DNA from: Rhodococcus spelaei | GTDB lineage: Bacteria; Actinomycetota; Actinomycetes; Mycobacteriales; Mycobacteriaceae | Direction: 5' to 3' | Length of the DNA stretch: 64,000 bases | NCBI RefSeq assembly: GCF_006704125.1 | Contig: NZ_VIGH01000009.1 | Coordinates: 186,001-250,000 of the forward strand | In this document: one piece after another, positions 47,667 through 59,474 of the stretch | Layout: every line of letters begins with the position of its first letter | Position numbering within the stretch: the stretch's first letter is position 1 | Notes under the pieces: generated by a model | The model's input: the letters and a program-made list of their open reading frames with translations, nothing else | Told to the model about the DNA's origin: nothing | Databases searched by the model: none | Position numbers and translations under genes: made by a program

Positions 47667-48344
47667 ATGAAGCCACGCATTCTGGTTGTCGATGACGACA
47701 CGGCGCTCGCCGAGATGCTCACCATCGTGCTCCGCGGCGAGGGATTCGAGCCCTTCGTCGTGGGCGACGGCACCCAGGCACTCACCGCGGTCCGTGAGAT
47801 CCGCCCGGATCTGGTGCTGCTCGATCTGATGCTGCCCGGGATGAACGGCATCGACGTCTGCCGGGTGCTGCGCGCGGATTCCGGCGTGCCGATCGTGATG
47901 CTCACCGCCAAGACGGACACCGTCGACGTGGTGCTCGGACTCGAGTCCGGCGCCGACGACTACGTGATGAAGCCGTTCAAGCCGAAGGAACTCGTCGCCC
48001 GCGTGCGCGCTCGCCTGCGCCGCACCGAGGACGAGCCCGCCGAACTGCTGTCCATTGCCGACATCGTCATCGACGTGCCCGCGCACAAGGTCACCCGGGA
48101 CGGGCAGCTGATCTCGCTGACCCCGCTCGAGTTCGACCTGTTGGTCGCCCTCGCCCGCAAGCCCCGACAGGTGTTCACCCGAGAGGTGCTGCTCGAACAG
48201 GTGTGGGGCTACCGGCACGCCGCCGACACCCGACCGGTCAACGTGCACGTCCAGCGACTGCGCGCCAAGGTGGAAACTGACCCGGAGAATCCCCAAGTGG
48301 TACTCACGGTCAGGGGGGTCGGCTACAAGGCCGGACCGCCGTGA
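47667..48344 (+). CDS. mtrA: Response regulator MtrA
   Basis: 225 residues, nearly identical in pattern to mycobacterial MtrA. Receiver phospho-acceptor Asp53 in [15 protein letters not shown], Lys in MKPFKPKEL, winged helix with [26 protein letters not shown]. It controls cell division, wall metabolism and, in mycobacteria, dnaA and resuscitation factors, and is essential there. Operon with mtrB and lpqB (overlaps of four bases). An inverted repeat GGAAC/GTTCC lies upstream of the start. Confidence 0.97.
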   Translation: MKPRILVVDDDTALAEMLTIVLRGEGFEPFVVGDGTQALTAVREIRPDLVLLDLMLPGMNGIDVCRVLRADSGVPIVMLTAKTDTVDVVLGLESGADDYVMKPFKPKELVARVRARLRRTEDEPAELLSIADIVIDVPAHKVTRDGQLISLTPLEFDLLVALARKPRQVFTREVLLEQVWGYRHAADTRPVNVHVQRLRAKVETDPENPQVVLTVRGVGYKAGPP

Positions 48345-50077
48345 TCCGTTCCACCCGTATGCGGCGCAGGATCAACGGGACGTTCACGCCGCTCCTGCGT
48401 CGCTTCCGGAACCTGAGCCGTGCACTCGCGCACCTGTGGCGCCGTTCGCTTCAGCTCCGAGTGGTCGTCTCGACGCTGACGCTCTCGCTCGTGGTCATCA
48501 CCATCCTCGGTGTGGTGCTGACCAGCCAGATCACCGACCGTCTGCTCGAGGCGAAGATCAGCGCCGCCACCGAGGAGATGGACCGCGCCCGCGGCACCGT
48601 GCAGAGCGAGCTCGCCGGGTCCGACGACAGCACCTCGCTGAGCACCCGCCTCGACGGTGCCCGGGCGTCGCTGACCAATCGCGGTGTCGACGCCGGCCCC
48701 GCCTCGGGCGCGGCCGGAACCTTCGACTCCGTCCTCGTCGTGAAGGGCGACCCACCGCGGGGACAGGCGCAGGCAGGTCCGATCGACCAGATTCCGCAGA
48801 ACCTGCGTGACTTCGTCCAGCGTGGCCAGGTGAGCTACCAGTTCTCCACCGTCTCGGACCCGGACGGCTACACCGGTCCCGCGTTGATTGTCGGCAGCCC
48901 GACCTCCGCGGAGGTGCCCGACCTCGAGCTGTACCTGGTGTTCCCGCTCGCGAGCGAGGACCGCAGCCTGTCGCTGATGCGCAGCACCCTGCTGATCGGC
49001 GGAGCGGTGCTGTTGGTGCTGCTCGCCGCGATCTCGGTGGTCGTCGCGCGGCAGGTGGTCCTGCCGATCCGCTCGGCCTCCCGGATCGCGGAGCGCTTCG
49101 CCGAGGGCAAACTCCGCGAACGCATGCCGGTGCGCGGCGAGGACGACATGGCCAGGCTGGCGATGTCCTTCAACGACATGGCCGAGTCGCTGTCCAAACA
49201 GATCGCCCAGCTCGAGGAGTTCGGCAACCTGCAGAAACGGTTCACCTCCGACGTGAGCCACGAGCTGCGCACGCCCCTGACCACCGTCCGGATGGCCGCC
49301 GACCTCATTCACGACGGCAGCGCGGAGCTGGATCCCGCCATGCGGCGGTCGTCGGAACTGCTGGTGGCGGAGCTGGACAGGTTCGAGACGCTGCTCGCGG
49401 ACCTGCTCGAGATCAGCCGCCACGACGCCGGCGTCGCCGAGCTCGCGGCCGAGAAGCTGGACCTGCGGATGAGTGCCAGGGCGGCGGTCTCGACGATCCG
49501 GCACCTGGCCCGCGAGTCCGGCACCGAGCTGATCCTGGACCTGCCCGAAGAACCGGTGATGGCGACCGTCGACCCGCGCCGGGTGGAGCGGATCCTGCGA
49601 AACCTGCTGGCCAACGCGATCGACCACGGCGAGGGCAAACCGGTCCTGCTTCGGTTGCGCTCCGACGAGGATGCCGCTGCGTTCATCGTCCGCGACCAGG
49701 GCATCGGCTTGCGTCCGGGCGAGGAGAAGCTGGTGTTCAACAGGTTCTGGCGGTCGGATCCGTCGCGGGTGCGGCGCTCCGGCGGCACCGGACTCGGTCT
49801 CGCGATCAGCGTGGAGGACGCCCGACTGCACGACGGCAGGCTCGACGCCTGGGGTGAGCCCGGCGAGGGTGCCTGCTTCCGGTTGACGTTGCCGCTGGTG
49901 CGCGGCCACAAGGTGACGAGCAGTCCGCTGCCGCTGCGTCCGCCGAGCGTCAAGCACGTGCAGGGCAGGCCGTTGCCGGGCGCGGAACGCCCACACAGCG
50001 GGCACGGCGAGCAGAGCGAGGCGCTCGACCCGGACGAGACCGGCAGCGTGCCGATACTGCGGGAGCGTCGACCGTGA
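48341..50077 (+). CDS. mtrB: Sensor histidine kinase MtrB
   Basis: 578 residues. Helix 1 about 40-62, extracellular domain to about 213, helix 2 about 215-238, HAMP, phosphorylated His307 in [16 protein letters not shown]-box [15 protein letters not shown]1 DQGIGL. The C-terminal tail after the kinase domain (about 520-578) is polar and variable. It senses envelope or osmotic cues and phosphorylates MtrA. Start GTG overlaps the mtrA stop; stop overlaps lpqB. Confidence 0.97.
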   Translation: MIRSTRMRRRINGTFTPLLRRFRNLSRALAHLWRRSLQLRVVVSTLTLSLVVITILGVVLTSQITDRLLEAKISAATEEMDRARGTVQSELAGSDDSTSLSTRLDGARASLTNRGVDAGPASGAAGTFDSVLVVKGDPPRGQAQAGPIDQIPQNLRDFVQRGQVSYQFSTVSDPDGYTGPALIVGSPTSAEVPDLELYLVFPLASEDRSLSLMRSTLLIGGAVLLVLLAAISVVVARQVVLPIRSASRIAERFAEGKLRERMPVRGEDDMARLAMSFNDMAESLSKQIAQLEEFGNLQKRFTSDVSHELRTPLTTVRMAADLIHDGSAELDPAMRRSSELLVAELDRFETLLADLLEISRHDAGVAELAAEKLDLRMSARAAVSTIRHLARESGTELILDLPEEPVMATVDPRRVERILRNLLANAIDHGEGKPVLLRLRSDEDAAAFIVRDQGIGLRPGEEKLVFNRFWRSDPSRVRRSGGTGLGLAISVEDARLHDGRLDAWGEPGEGACFRLTLPLVRGHKVTSSPLPLRPPSVKHVQGRPLPGAERPHSGHGEQSEALDPDETGSVPILRERRP

Positions 50078-51840
50078 GGCGGCGACACATGGTTGCCGCG
50101 CTCGTGACGGGCGCGGCAGTGCTGCTGGGTGGGTGCGCGAGCCTGCCGGAGTCGTCGACTCCGCAGGCGATCGGCACCATCGCCAAGGAACCGGCGGTGA
50201 CCAGCGTCCCGGCGCCGACGCCGGGACGCGAACCCGACCTGCTGCTGCGCGACTTCTTCGGCGCGAGTACCGACCCGGGCGGCAGGCACGCCGCGGCTCG
50301 CCAGTTCCTCACCCAGCGCGCCTCGAACAGCTGGGACGACACGGCGAGCACCACGATCGTCGACAAGGTCGACGTGCTGCCCGAGTCCCGCAGCGGCGAC
50401 CAGGCCACTTACACGATCCGAGCCAACCGGGTCGGCCAACTCGAGCCCGGCGGTGTCTACCAGGCTGTCGAGGGCAACTTCGAAGCCAAGGTGCGACTGA
50501 CCAGGGTCGACGGCCAGTGGCGGATCGACGAGTTGCCGGCCGGGGTCATCATGGACCGCCCGCAGTTCCTCAAGACCTACCAGCGCAAGGCCTTGTACTT
50601 CCTCGACCCGTCGGGCAGCACGGTCGTGCCCGACCTGCGCTGGATCTCCGCCGCACAACAGGACATGACCGCGCAGCTGATCGACATGCTGATCGCCGGG
50701 CCCAAGCAGTCGCTGGCGGGCGCTGTCCTCAACCAGGCCGGCAAGGTCTCGGTGAAGGGTCCGATCACCAAGGCGGACGGCCGCAGTGCAGGCGTCGGGA
50801 TCGGGTTCGGCGGGCTGCGCGTCGACTTCCAGGGTGCGTCGGCGCTCGATCAGCCGGCCAAGGACCAGTTGGCTGCGCAGGTCGTGTGGACACTGGCGAA
50901 CGCGGAGATATCCGGACCGTACGTGCTGCTCGGTGACGGCAAACCGCTCGACGACCGGCTGCCCAACGGGTGGACGACGGCCGATGTGTCCTCGACCAAC
51001 CCGATGGCGAGCGCGACCTCCATGGTCGGACTGCACGCGCTCAGCAACGGCGCACTCGTCGCCGTCACCGACACCGGAGTGAGTCCGATGCCCGGCTACT
51101 TCGGGACCGGGCCGGGGATCCGGTCGATCGCGCTGTCGCGGGACGGCAAGCTGGCGGCCGCGGTGGCAGACACCGGCAGGACGGCACCGGACCCGGCGAG
51201 CGCGCTGATGGTCGGTCCGATCGAGGGATTCGCCAGCCCGGTCGTCGAGGGGGCCACGATGACCCGGCCGACGTGGTCGCTCGGCGACAATTCGGTATGG
51301 ACCGTCGTGGACGGTTCGAGGGTGATCCGCGCGGCGCGCGACCTCAACACGGGTCAGCTGGTCACGGCGCCGGTCGACACCACGGAGATCGGCTCGCTCG
51401 GCGCGACCGTCTCCGAGCTCCGGTTGTCCCGCGACGGCGTGCGGGCCGCGTTGATCGTGGACGGGAAGGTGTACGTGGCGACCGTCCGGCACCGTCCGGA
51501 CGGCACCTATGCGCTGGGCAGCGCGCGGCCCGTCGCGGTCGGGCTCGGCAGTCCTGCGGTCTCGCTCGACTGGAGTAGCGGCGATGCGATCATCGTGGCG
51601 CGCGCGGCCTCGGACATTCCGGTGGTGACGGTCGCGGTGGACGGCTCGCGGATGGACGCGTTGCCCAGTCGCAACCTCACGCCGCCGGTGACGTCGGTCG
51701 ACGCCTCCGCCACGACCGCGTTCGTCGCCGATTCCCGCGCGGTGTTCCAACTCAACAACAACGATCCGGCAGGCGACCGGTACTGGCGCGAGGTGCCCGG
51801 CCTGACCGGTGTGAAGGCGATTCCGGTCCTGCCCGGCTGA
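50074..51840 (+). CDS. lpqB: Lipoprotein LpqB, modulator of MtrAB
   Basis: 588 residues. Signal peptide with lipobox LLGGC, lipidated Cys21. A GerMN domain lies at about 190-320, and a beta-propeller-like region from about 330 to the end. In mycobacteria LpqB binds MtrB outside the membrane and affects MtrA phosphorylation. The GTG start overlaps the mtrB stop by four bases. Confidence 0.95.
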   Translation: MRRRHMVAALVTGAAVLLGGCASLPESSTPQAIGTIAKEPAVTSVPAPTPGREPDLLLRDFFGASTDPGGRHAAARQFLTQRASNSWDDTASTTIVDKVDVLPESRSGDQATYTIRANRVGQLEPGGVYQAVEGNFEAKVRLTRVDGQWRIDELPAGVIMDRPQFLKTYQRKALYFLDPSGSTVVPDLRWISAAQQDMTAQLIDMLIAGPKQSLAGAVLNQAGKVSVKGPITKADGRSAGVGIGFGGLRVDFQGASALDQPAKDQLAAQVVWTLANAEISGPYVLLGDGKPLDDRLPNGWTTADVSSTNPMASATSMVGLHALSNGALVAVTDTGVSPMPGYFGTGPGIRSIALSRDGKLAAAVADTGRTAPDPASALMVGPIEGFASPVVEGATMTRPTWSLGDNSVWTVVDGSRVIRAARDLNTGQLVTAPVDTTEIGSLGATVSELRLSRDGVRAALIVDGKVYVATVRHRPDGTYALGSARPVAVGLGSPAVSLDWSSGDAIIVARAASDIPVVTVAVDGSRMDALPSRNLTPPVTSVDASATTAFVADSRAVFQLNNNDPAGDRYWREVPGLTGVKAIPVLPG

Positions 51841-51872
51841 GCCGTGTCGGTGCCCCGGTGCACACTGCCGGG

Positions 51873-52541
51873 ATGGGGGTAGTGCAGGCGCTGACGGACC
51901 TGGTGTTGCCGCGCGAATGCGGCGGCTGTGCGGCACCGGGGACCCTCTGGTGCCCGCGCTGCCGAGCCGAGTTGTCGGGCGATCCGGTGCCGATCTCGCC
52001 CCGGGTGGACTCCGGGACGCGGGCGTGGGCGATCGGTGGGTACTCGGGAGCCCGCCGAGCCGCGGTGATCGCTGCCAAGGAACGCGGCAGACGCGACCTC
52101 GCGCGGCCCCTGGGGGAGGCGCTGGCGCTCGCGTTGACCAGATTGCGCGATCTGGGCGAGATCGACCCCGCGGAGCTGGCGCTGCTGACGCTGGTAGCCG
52201 CGCCGACGCGGGCCAGGGCGGCCCGCTCGCGCGGGGGCGACCCGGTGGCGCGGGCCGTGGGCGTCGCCGCACGGGTCCTGGCGCCCGAGTCGGTCCGCGT
52301 GGATCCGTTGCTGAAATATGCTCGAGGAGTGCGAGATTCGGTGGGCTTGTCGGCGCGCGCCCGGGTCGAGAACCTGGCGGGAGGGATCCTGGTCGGACCG
52401 ACGGAGGGTACCGGCCGGTCCGATTGTGTCGTGTTGATCGACGACGTACTCACCACCGGAGCCACCGCGGCGGAATCGGTTCGGGCGCTCGCGGGCCGGG
52501 GCGTCCGGGTCGACGCGGTGCTTGTGATCGCCGCCGCATGA
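51873..52541 (+). CDS. ComF-family phosphoribosyltransferase-like protein
   Basis: 222 residues. N-terminal zinc-finger-like CGGC-X7-CPRC (about 16-31), then a PRTase fold with the PRPP loop CVVLIDDVLTTGATA (about 190-204). ComF is linked to DNA uptake in competent bacteria; in actinobacteria the role is unknown. An upstream in-frame GTG at 51858 would add five residues. It lies between lpqB and hpf as in Rv3242c. Confidence 0.88.
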   Translation: MGVVQALTDLVLPRECGGCAAPGTLWCPRCRAELSGDPVPISPRVDSGTRAWAIGGYSGARRAAVIAAKERGRRDLARPLGEALALALTRLRDLGEIDPAELALLTLVAAPTRARAARSRGGDPVARAVGVAARVLAPESVRVDPLLKYARGVRDSVGLSARARVENLAGGILVGPTEGTGRSDCVVLIDDVLTTGATAAESVRALAGRGVRVDAVLVIAAA

Positions 52542-52716
52542 AGCAATCGGCACGAACGCTGGCACTCGCGTCGAACTCGTACTAGCGTCGCCAACAAGCC
52601 GACGAACTGGGTGGGAGGTGATAGTTCCGAACCCTGACGCCGGGCGGTCCCCTTCCCGGCGTAGCTCATCCGCCGCAAGTCATTTCTAGTGGCTCGGCCG
52701 TAACCGGGAGGTACGC

Positions 52717-53385
52717 GTGACGACCCCTTCAACAGCCTCTGTTTTCATCGAAGACGCTGCAGAAACCACCGGACAATCTGACGCCCCACGTTCCGAGATC
52801 GTGGTGAAGGGCCGCAATGTCGAGGTGCCCGACCATTTTCGGGTGTATGTAGCCGAGAAACTCGCTCGGCTCGAGCGATTCGATCCCACGATCTACCACT
52901 TCGATGTCGAACTCACGCACGAGCGCAACCGGCGCCAGGCGAAGAACTGCCAGTGCGTGGAGATCACCGCGAGGGGCAAGGGCCCCGTGGTGCGGGCAGA
53001 GGCCGCCGCCGACAGTTTCTACGCCGCGTTCGAGAGTGTCACCTCGAAGCTCGAGAGCAGACTGCGTCGCACCAAGGATCGGCGGCGAGTGCACTACGGC
53101 GACAAGACGCCGGTATCCGTGGCCGAGGCGACCGCCGCGTTGGCCGAGGACGACTCGCTCGGCATCTCGCCCGACATCTCGCTCGAGCCCGAGTACGACG
53201 AGGGCCCCGGCCGGATCGTGCGGACCAAGGTCCACTCGGCCGCACCGATGAGCGTCGACGACGCCCTGTACGAGATGGAACTGGTGGGACACGACTTCTT
53301 CCTGTTCCAGGACAAGGAGACGGACCGTCCGTCCGTCGTGTACCGGAGGCACGCCTTCGACTACGGCCTCATCCGCCTGGCATGA
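52717..53385 (+). CDS. hpf: Ribosome hibernation-promoting factor, long form
   Basis: 222 residues. N-terminal S30AE domain (about 27-125), with EIVVKGRNVEVPDHFRVYVAEKLARLERF. The C-terminal dimerisation domain (about 165-222) ends with EMELVGHDFFLFQDKET and YRRHAFDYGLIRL. Long HPF joins 70S ribosomes into inactive 100S dimers in stationary phase or stress. GTG start with GGGAGG upstream. A strong hairpin follows the gene. Confidence 0.95.
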   Translation: MTTPSTASVFIEDAAETTGQSDAPRSEIVVKGRNVEVPDHFRVYVAEKLARLERFDPTIYHFDVELTHERNRRQAKNCQCVEITARGKGPVVRAEAAADSFYAAFESVTSKLESRLRRTKDRRRVHYGDKTPVSVAEATAALAEDDSLGISPDISLEPEYDEGPGRIVRTKVHSAAPMSVDDALYEMELVGHDFFLFQDKETDRPSVVYRRHAFDYGLIRLA

Positions 53386-53417
53386 GCCGCCAGGTCGTCT
53401 GATACAAGTTTGGGCCG

Positions 53418-53440
53418 GTCGATCTACTCGGTAGATCGAC
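53418..53440 (+). terminator. Hairpin after hpf, first element of the secA leader
   Basis: GTCGATCTAC-TCG-GTAGATCGAC, perfect 10-bp arms, starts 32 bases after the hpf stop. It may end hpf transcripts or, with the following repeats, regulate secA. Confidence 0.65.
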
Positions 53441-53456
53441 GCAACGCCTACCATGG

Positions 53457-53521
53457 GATCCGGCCGGGGGATAACCTCCCTCGGCCGGATCTACTGTGAA
53501 TGCAGCCGGATCTACCGTGAA
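53457..53521 (+). promoter_or_regulatory. Structured secA leader with second hairpin and direct repeats
   Basis: GATCCGGCCG (53457-53466) pairs exactly with CGGCCGGATC (53482-53491) around a 15-base loop that can itself pair GGG with CCC. Overlapping its right arm is GCCGGATCTACTGTGAA (53484-53500), repeated as GCCGGATCTACCGTGAA (53505-53521). GATCTAC also occurs in the preceding hairpin, so alternative pairings are possible. Confidence 0.6.
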
Positions 53522-53557
53522 GTCACCTGCCCGCCGAGATTGAGGACGTTCAAGCCC

Positions 53558-56350
<2,793 letters not shown>

Positions 56351-56357
56351 GTCGCGC

Positions 56358-56873
56358 TCAGCCCACCTGCAGCGACGTGATCAGCCAGCCGTCCCGGTTT
56401 CGTCCCGGGGCGGCTGGTCTGCGTTCGACCCGGCCCGCTATCGCGAACGTCCGGTCACCGCGCGCGTAGGTGCCGAACACCTCGGCCACATCGGGTCCGG
56501 TCGAGCGCAGGTGCACCCGTTGCAGTTGCGCTACGCCGAGTCGCCCCGCCGGTGACCCGGCGCGGGCGAGCGCGGCGACGAGGTCGGCCGGTGCCGGTGC
56601 CAGCAGCCGCCGCAGTTGCAGGGGCTGGCGCCGCCGGTCGAGGACCTCGAGGGTCAGTCGCAGTGCCGTCTCGGTGAATCGCTGCGCCTCGGGGTCGACG
56701 GGGGTCACCGGCGTGGCCGGGCGAGGGGACCGCCCGTCGTGTCCGGAGCGGCGGGACGCGCGCAGCGTCGGCGGTCCGGCATGCCGCGGCGCGGGGGGAG
56801 TGTCCGGCTGCGGTTCGGCGGGCGGTGCGCCCGTCACGAACAGCCCGCCGCGGTAGGGAAGTGGTCCGGTCAT
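56358..56873 (-). CDS. Rv3235-family (DUF6459-like) protein
   Basis: 171 residues. A Pro/Arg-rich N-terminal half (about 1-60), probably disordered, precedes a compact C-terminal domain with RFTETALRLTLEVLDRRRQPLQLRRLL and FGTYARGDRTFAIAGRVERR. It is a small actinobacterial family of unknown function. The start has GGAGAGA upstream. It is convergent with secA1 and its stop lies eight bases from the secA stop. Confidence 0.78.
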   Translation of the reverse strand: MTGPLPYRGGLFVTGAPPAEPQPDTPPAPRHAGPPTLRASRRSGHDGRSPRPATPVTPVDPEAQRFTETALRLTLEVLDRRRQPLQLRRLLAPAPADLVAALARAGSPAGRLGVAQLQRVHLRSTGPDVAEVFGTYARGDRTFAIAGRVERRPAAPGRNRDGWLITSLQVG

Positions 56874-57010
56874 ACGTTCTCTCCCGTGCTCGATCGACTG
56901 CGGTCGCGGTTTCCGGGGAGAGGCCGGACGTTGCGGATGAGGATTGCACGAATTCTCCGTTCTCGCACCAATTTCGGCAGGCTCGTCTCGCGTCTGCCGG
57001 GGCCGCGCCC

Positions 57011-57016
57011 TAGGGT
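57011..57016 (+). promoter_or_regulatory. -10 hexamer before the HAD gene
   Basis: TAGGGT, six bases, ATG. The rest of the 149-bp gap to the divergent Rv3235-like gene holds nothing else I can name. Confidence 0.4.
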
Positions 57017-57022
57017 GAGCGC

Positions 57023-57448
57023 ATGCGCGGCTTGGTGATGGACTTCGGCGGCGTACTGGCCGGTCCGGGATCCGGTGGACAGTTGCTGTCCGGGATCATC
57101 GCGGACCTGCGCGGTCGCGGCGTGCGGACCGCGATCCTGAGCAACGACCCGGGTGGGTCGGCCGGGATCGCGTTGCGCGGGTTCGGCGGCGGGCGGTTGG
57201 TGGACGAGGTGGTGCTTTCCGGCGACGTCGGACTGGCCAAGCCGGATCCGCGGATCTTCCGGCTGACCGCGCATCGCCTCGGGCTGTCGCCGGAGGACTG
57301 CGTGTTCGTCGACGATCTGGCGGCGAACGTCCGGGGCGCGGTCGATGCAGGGATGGTCGGCGTGCGTCATGTCGATCCGCAGACCACGGCGGGGGAGCTG
57401 TGCATTCTTTTCGATCTGGAGCAATCGGGCACGGGGGGCATGAACTGA
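57023..57448 (+). CDS. Small HAD-superfamily hydrolase without cap domain
   Basis: 141 residues. Motif I MDFGGVLAG (Asp nucleophile, with Gly where phosphatases usually have Asp), motif II ILSND, motif III Lys in GLAKPDPRIF, motif IV CVFVDDLAANVRGA. The usual 70-80 residue cap is nearly absent (only about 20 residues between motifs I and II), so the active site should be open. Asp+2 is Gly, which argues against standard phosphatase chemistry. One base separates it from the acyltransferase gene. Confidence 0.82.
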   Translation: MRGLVMDFGGVLAGPGSGGQLLSGIIADLRGRGVRTAILSNDPGGSAGIALRGFGGGRLVDEVVLSGDVGLAKPDPRIFRLTAHRLGLSPEDCVFVDDLAANVRGAVDAGMVGVRHVDPQTTAGELCILFDLEQSGTGGMN

Positions 57449-57449
57449 C

Positions 57450-58886
57450 ATGGCGACGAGGCTGACCACGCAGGACGCATCGTTCTACTTTCTCGAGGCG
57501 AGCACCACTCCGATGCACCTCGGATCGCTGGCGATCCTCGAGGCGCCGGAGGGTGGCCTCGACTACGAGGACCTGCTCAGCCACGTCGAGCGCCGGCTGC
57601 CGTTGGTGCCGCGCTACCGGCAACGGGTGCGCGAAGTGGCGTTCGGCCTGGCAAGGCCGGTCTGGGTGGACGACCGTGACTTCGACATCACCTACCACGT
57701 GCGACGTTCGGCGCTACCCAAGCCGGGCTCGGACGAGCAGCTGCACGACCTGGTGGCGCGGCTGACGTCACGACCGCTGGACCGGACCCGGCCGCTGTGG
57801 GAGATGTACCTCGTCGAGGGGCTCGCGGACAATCGGATCGCGATCTTCACCAAATCGCATTCTTCGCTCGTGGACGGAGCGAACGCACTCGAGATCAACC
57901 AGGTGATCCTCGATCCGACCCTCGAGCCGCGTGAGGTGGCGGAGGAGTTGTGGATGCCGAGCCGCGAACCCCGCGAGGCCGAACTGGTGCTGGACGCGGT
58001 GGCGGAGATGATCGCCCGGCCGAGCGAGGGCGCCGCGACCATCCGGATGGTGCTCGGCGACCTGGTGGGCGAGGCGACCAAGGCGATCGGGAACGTGGCA
58101 GCCGTGGTCCGGACCGCCGCCACCACCGCGCCCTCGACCCCGCTCAACGCGACCATTTCGCGTAACCGCCGGTTCGCGACGGTCACGACCGACCTCGACG
58201 ACTACCGGACGATCCGGGGCAAGTTCGGGTGCACCGTCAACGACGCCATCCTCGCGGTGCTCACCGGTGCGCTGCGCAACTGGCTGCTCTCGCGCGGCGA
58301 GCCGGTCACCGCGTTCTCGTCGGTGCGGGCCCTGGTCCCGATCGCCGTCTACGTCACGGGGGAGGGCGCGGCCGAGGCGGTCGACCCGGAGGTGGATCCG
58401 GCGGAGCGGGACACGCTGCGGGAGAGTGCCGAGCGCCGGGTCTTCTCGTGGCTGATCGACCTGCCGGTGGGAGAGCCCAACCCGGTGGTGCGGCTCTCGC
58501 ATATCGCGCACGCCTCGGAGGCGCACGCGAAGCAGAGTCGCACGGTGAACGCTCAGACACTCGTCCGGATGTCGGGCACGGCACCCGCGACACTGCACGC
58601 GATGGGTCTGCGGGTGGCGAGCGGACTCTCGCAGCGGATGTTCAACCTCGTCATCACGAACGCACCGGGACCGCGGACCCCGCTCTACCTGGACAACGCG
58701 AAGCTGCTGGAGATGTATCCGGTCTCGCCGCTGCTGCGTAATCAGGCGCTCAGCGTGGGGCTGACGTCCTACGACGGCCACGTCTACTACGGTTTGAACG
58801 GAGACCGGGACGCGATGTCCGATGTCGACGTGGTCGCGGCGTTGCTGTACGAGGCGCTCGAGGAACTGTTGGATGCCAGTAGGTAA
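57450..58886 (+). CDS. WS/DGAT-family wax ester synthase / diacylglycerol acyltransferase
   Basis: 478 residues. PLWEMYLVEGL, the ND-type motif NDAILAVLTGALR and TNAPGPRTPLYL are conserved. The active-site motif, normally HHXXXDG, reads HSSLVDG (137-143): the second His, believed to be the catalytic base, is Ser. Enzyme activity may be reduced or changed. By synteny it is nearest to Rv3234c (tgs3), one of the weaker triacylglycerol synthase genes. It is encoded one base after the HAD gene and nine bases before the next gene. Confidence 0.88.
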   Translation: MATRLTTQDASFYFLEASTTPMHLGSLAILEAPEGGLDYEDLLSHVERRLPLVPRYRQRVREVAFGLARPVWVDDRDFDITYHVRRSALPKPGSDEQLHDLVARLTSRPLDRTRPLWEMYLVEGLADNRIAIFTKSHSSLVDGANALEINQVILDPTLEPREVAEELWMPSREPREAELVLDAVAEMIARPSEGAATIRMVLGDLVGEATKAIGNVAAVVRTAATTAPSTPLNATISRNRRFATVTTDLDDYRTIRGKFGCTVNDAILAVLTGALRNWLLSRGEPVTAFSSVRALVPIAVYVTGEGAAEAVDPEVDPAERDTLRESAERRVFSWLIDLPVGEPNPVVRLSHIAHASEAHAKQSRTVNAQTLVRMSGTAPATLHAMGLRVASGLSQRMFNLVITNAPGPRTPLYLDNAKLLEMYPVSPLLRNQALSVGLTSYDGHVYYGLNGDRDAMSDVDVVAALLYEALEELLDASR

Positions 58887-58895
58887 GGGGTGTGC

Positions 58896-59405
58896 ATGAG
58901 GGTCTACGTGCCCGCGACGATCGCGATGCTGCAGCGGTTGGTGGAGGACGAGCAGCTGGATCCTGTCAGCCGCACCGCTTTTGCGGTCACACCTGCGTTG
59001 CGTGAGGCGTACGCCTCGGGTGACGACGACGAGTTGGCCGAGGTCGCGATGACGGAGGCGGCGCGCGCGTCGTTGCGACTGCTGGCGGCGGAGGCCGAAG
59101 AGGGCGAGGGTGACAAGCCGCTGTTCCGGCGTGCGGTGATCGCGGCCGACGTCGAGGACGTCAAGCTGCGCCCCGACCTCGACGACGCGGTGGTGCGGCT
59201 GTCGGCTCCGCTCGAGCTGTCCGCGGTCGCCTCGGTGCACGTGGATCTCGCGGAGGCGGAGGAGTCGATCGAGCGCGCGGCCAAGGTGATCGACGCTGCC
59301 GATCTGGGCGACGCCGATGCCGAGTTCGTCCTCGGCGACGCCGAGGACCACGAGCTCGCCTGGTACGCAACGCAAGAACTTCCCTTCCTGCTGGAACTGC
59401 TCTGA
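58896..59405 (+). CDS. Conserved actinobacterial protein (DUF6912-like, Rv3231c orthologue)
   Basis: 169 residues, strongly acidic (many Glu/Asp/Ala), no Cys. It starts RVYVPATIAMLQRLVEDEQ and ends DHELAWYATQELPFLLELL. It has no membrane segment. No function is known. A GTG six bases upstream is an alternative start. It is the last gene of the HAD-WS/DGAT transcript. Confidence 0.78.
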   Translation: MRVYVPATIAMLQRLVEDEQLDPVSRTAFAVTPALREAYASGDDDELAEVAMTEAARASLRLLAAEAEEGEGDKPLFRRAVIAADVEDVKLRPDLDDAVVRLSAPLELSAVASVHVDLAEAEESIERAAKVIDAADLGDADAEFVLGDAEDHELAWYATQELPFLLELL

Positions 59406-59446
59406 AGTTCTCTCGCCGTCCGCGTGACAGCTCGGCGTCCCTGCGG

Positions 59447-59471
59447 GTAACCTACGGTCCCGTAACCTAGG
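59447..59471. promoter_or_regulatory. 15-bp-period direct repeat, reductase promoter
   Basis: GTAACCTACGG (59447-59457) and GTAACCTAGG (59462-59471) are 15 bases apart start to start, immediately before the reductase gene. The same pair with the same period lies before the second desaturase. Confidence 0.65.
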
Positions 59472-59474
59472 CGA

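Noticed and set aside
52618-52689. 23-codon upstream frame before hpf starting GTG in GGGAGGTG
   Set aside because: The GGGAGG touches the GTG with no spacing, and the peptide is Arg/Ser-rich without any feature. Not enough to call a leader peptide.
53453-53557. SecA start at ATG 53453
   Set aside because: No ribosome binding site, the added residues come from hairpin and repeat DNA, and the family begins at the SKLLRVGEG block just after GTG 53558.
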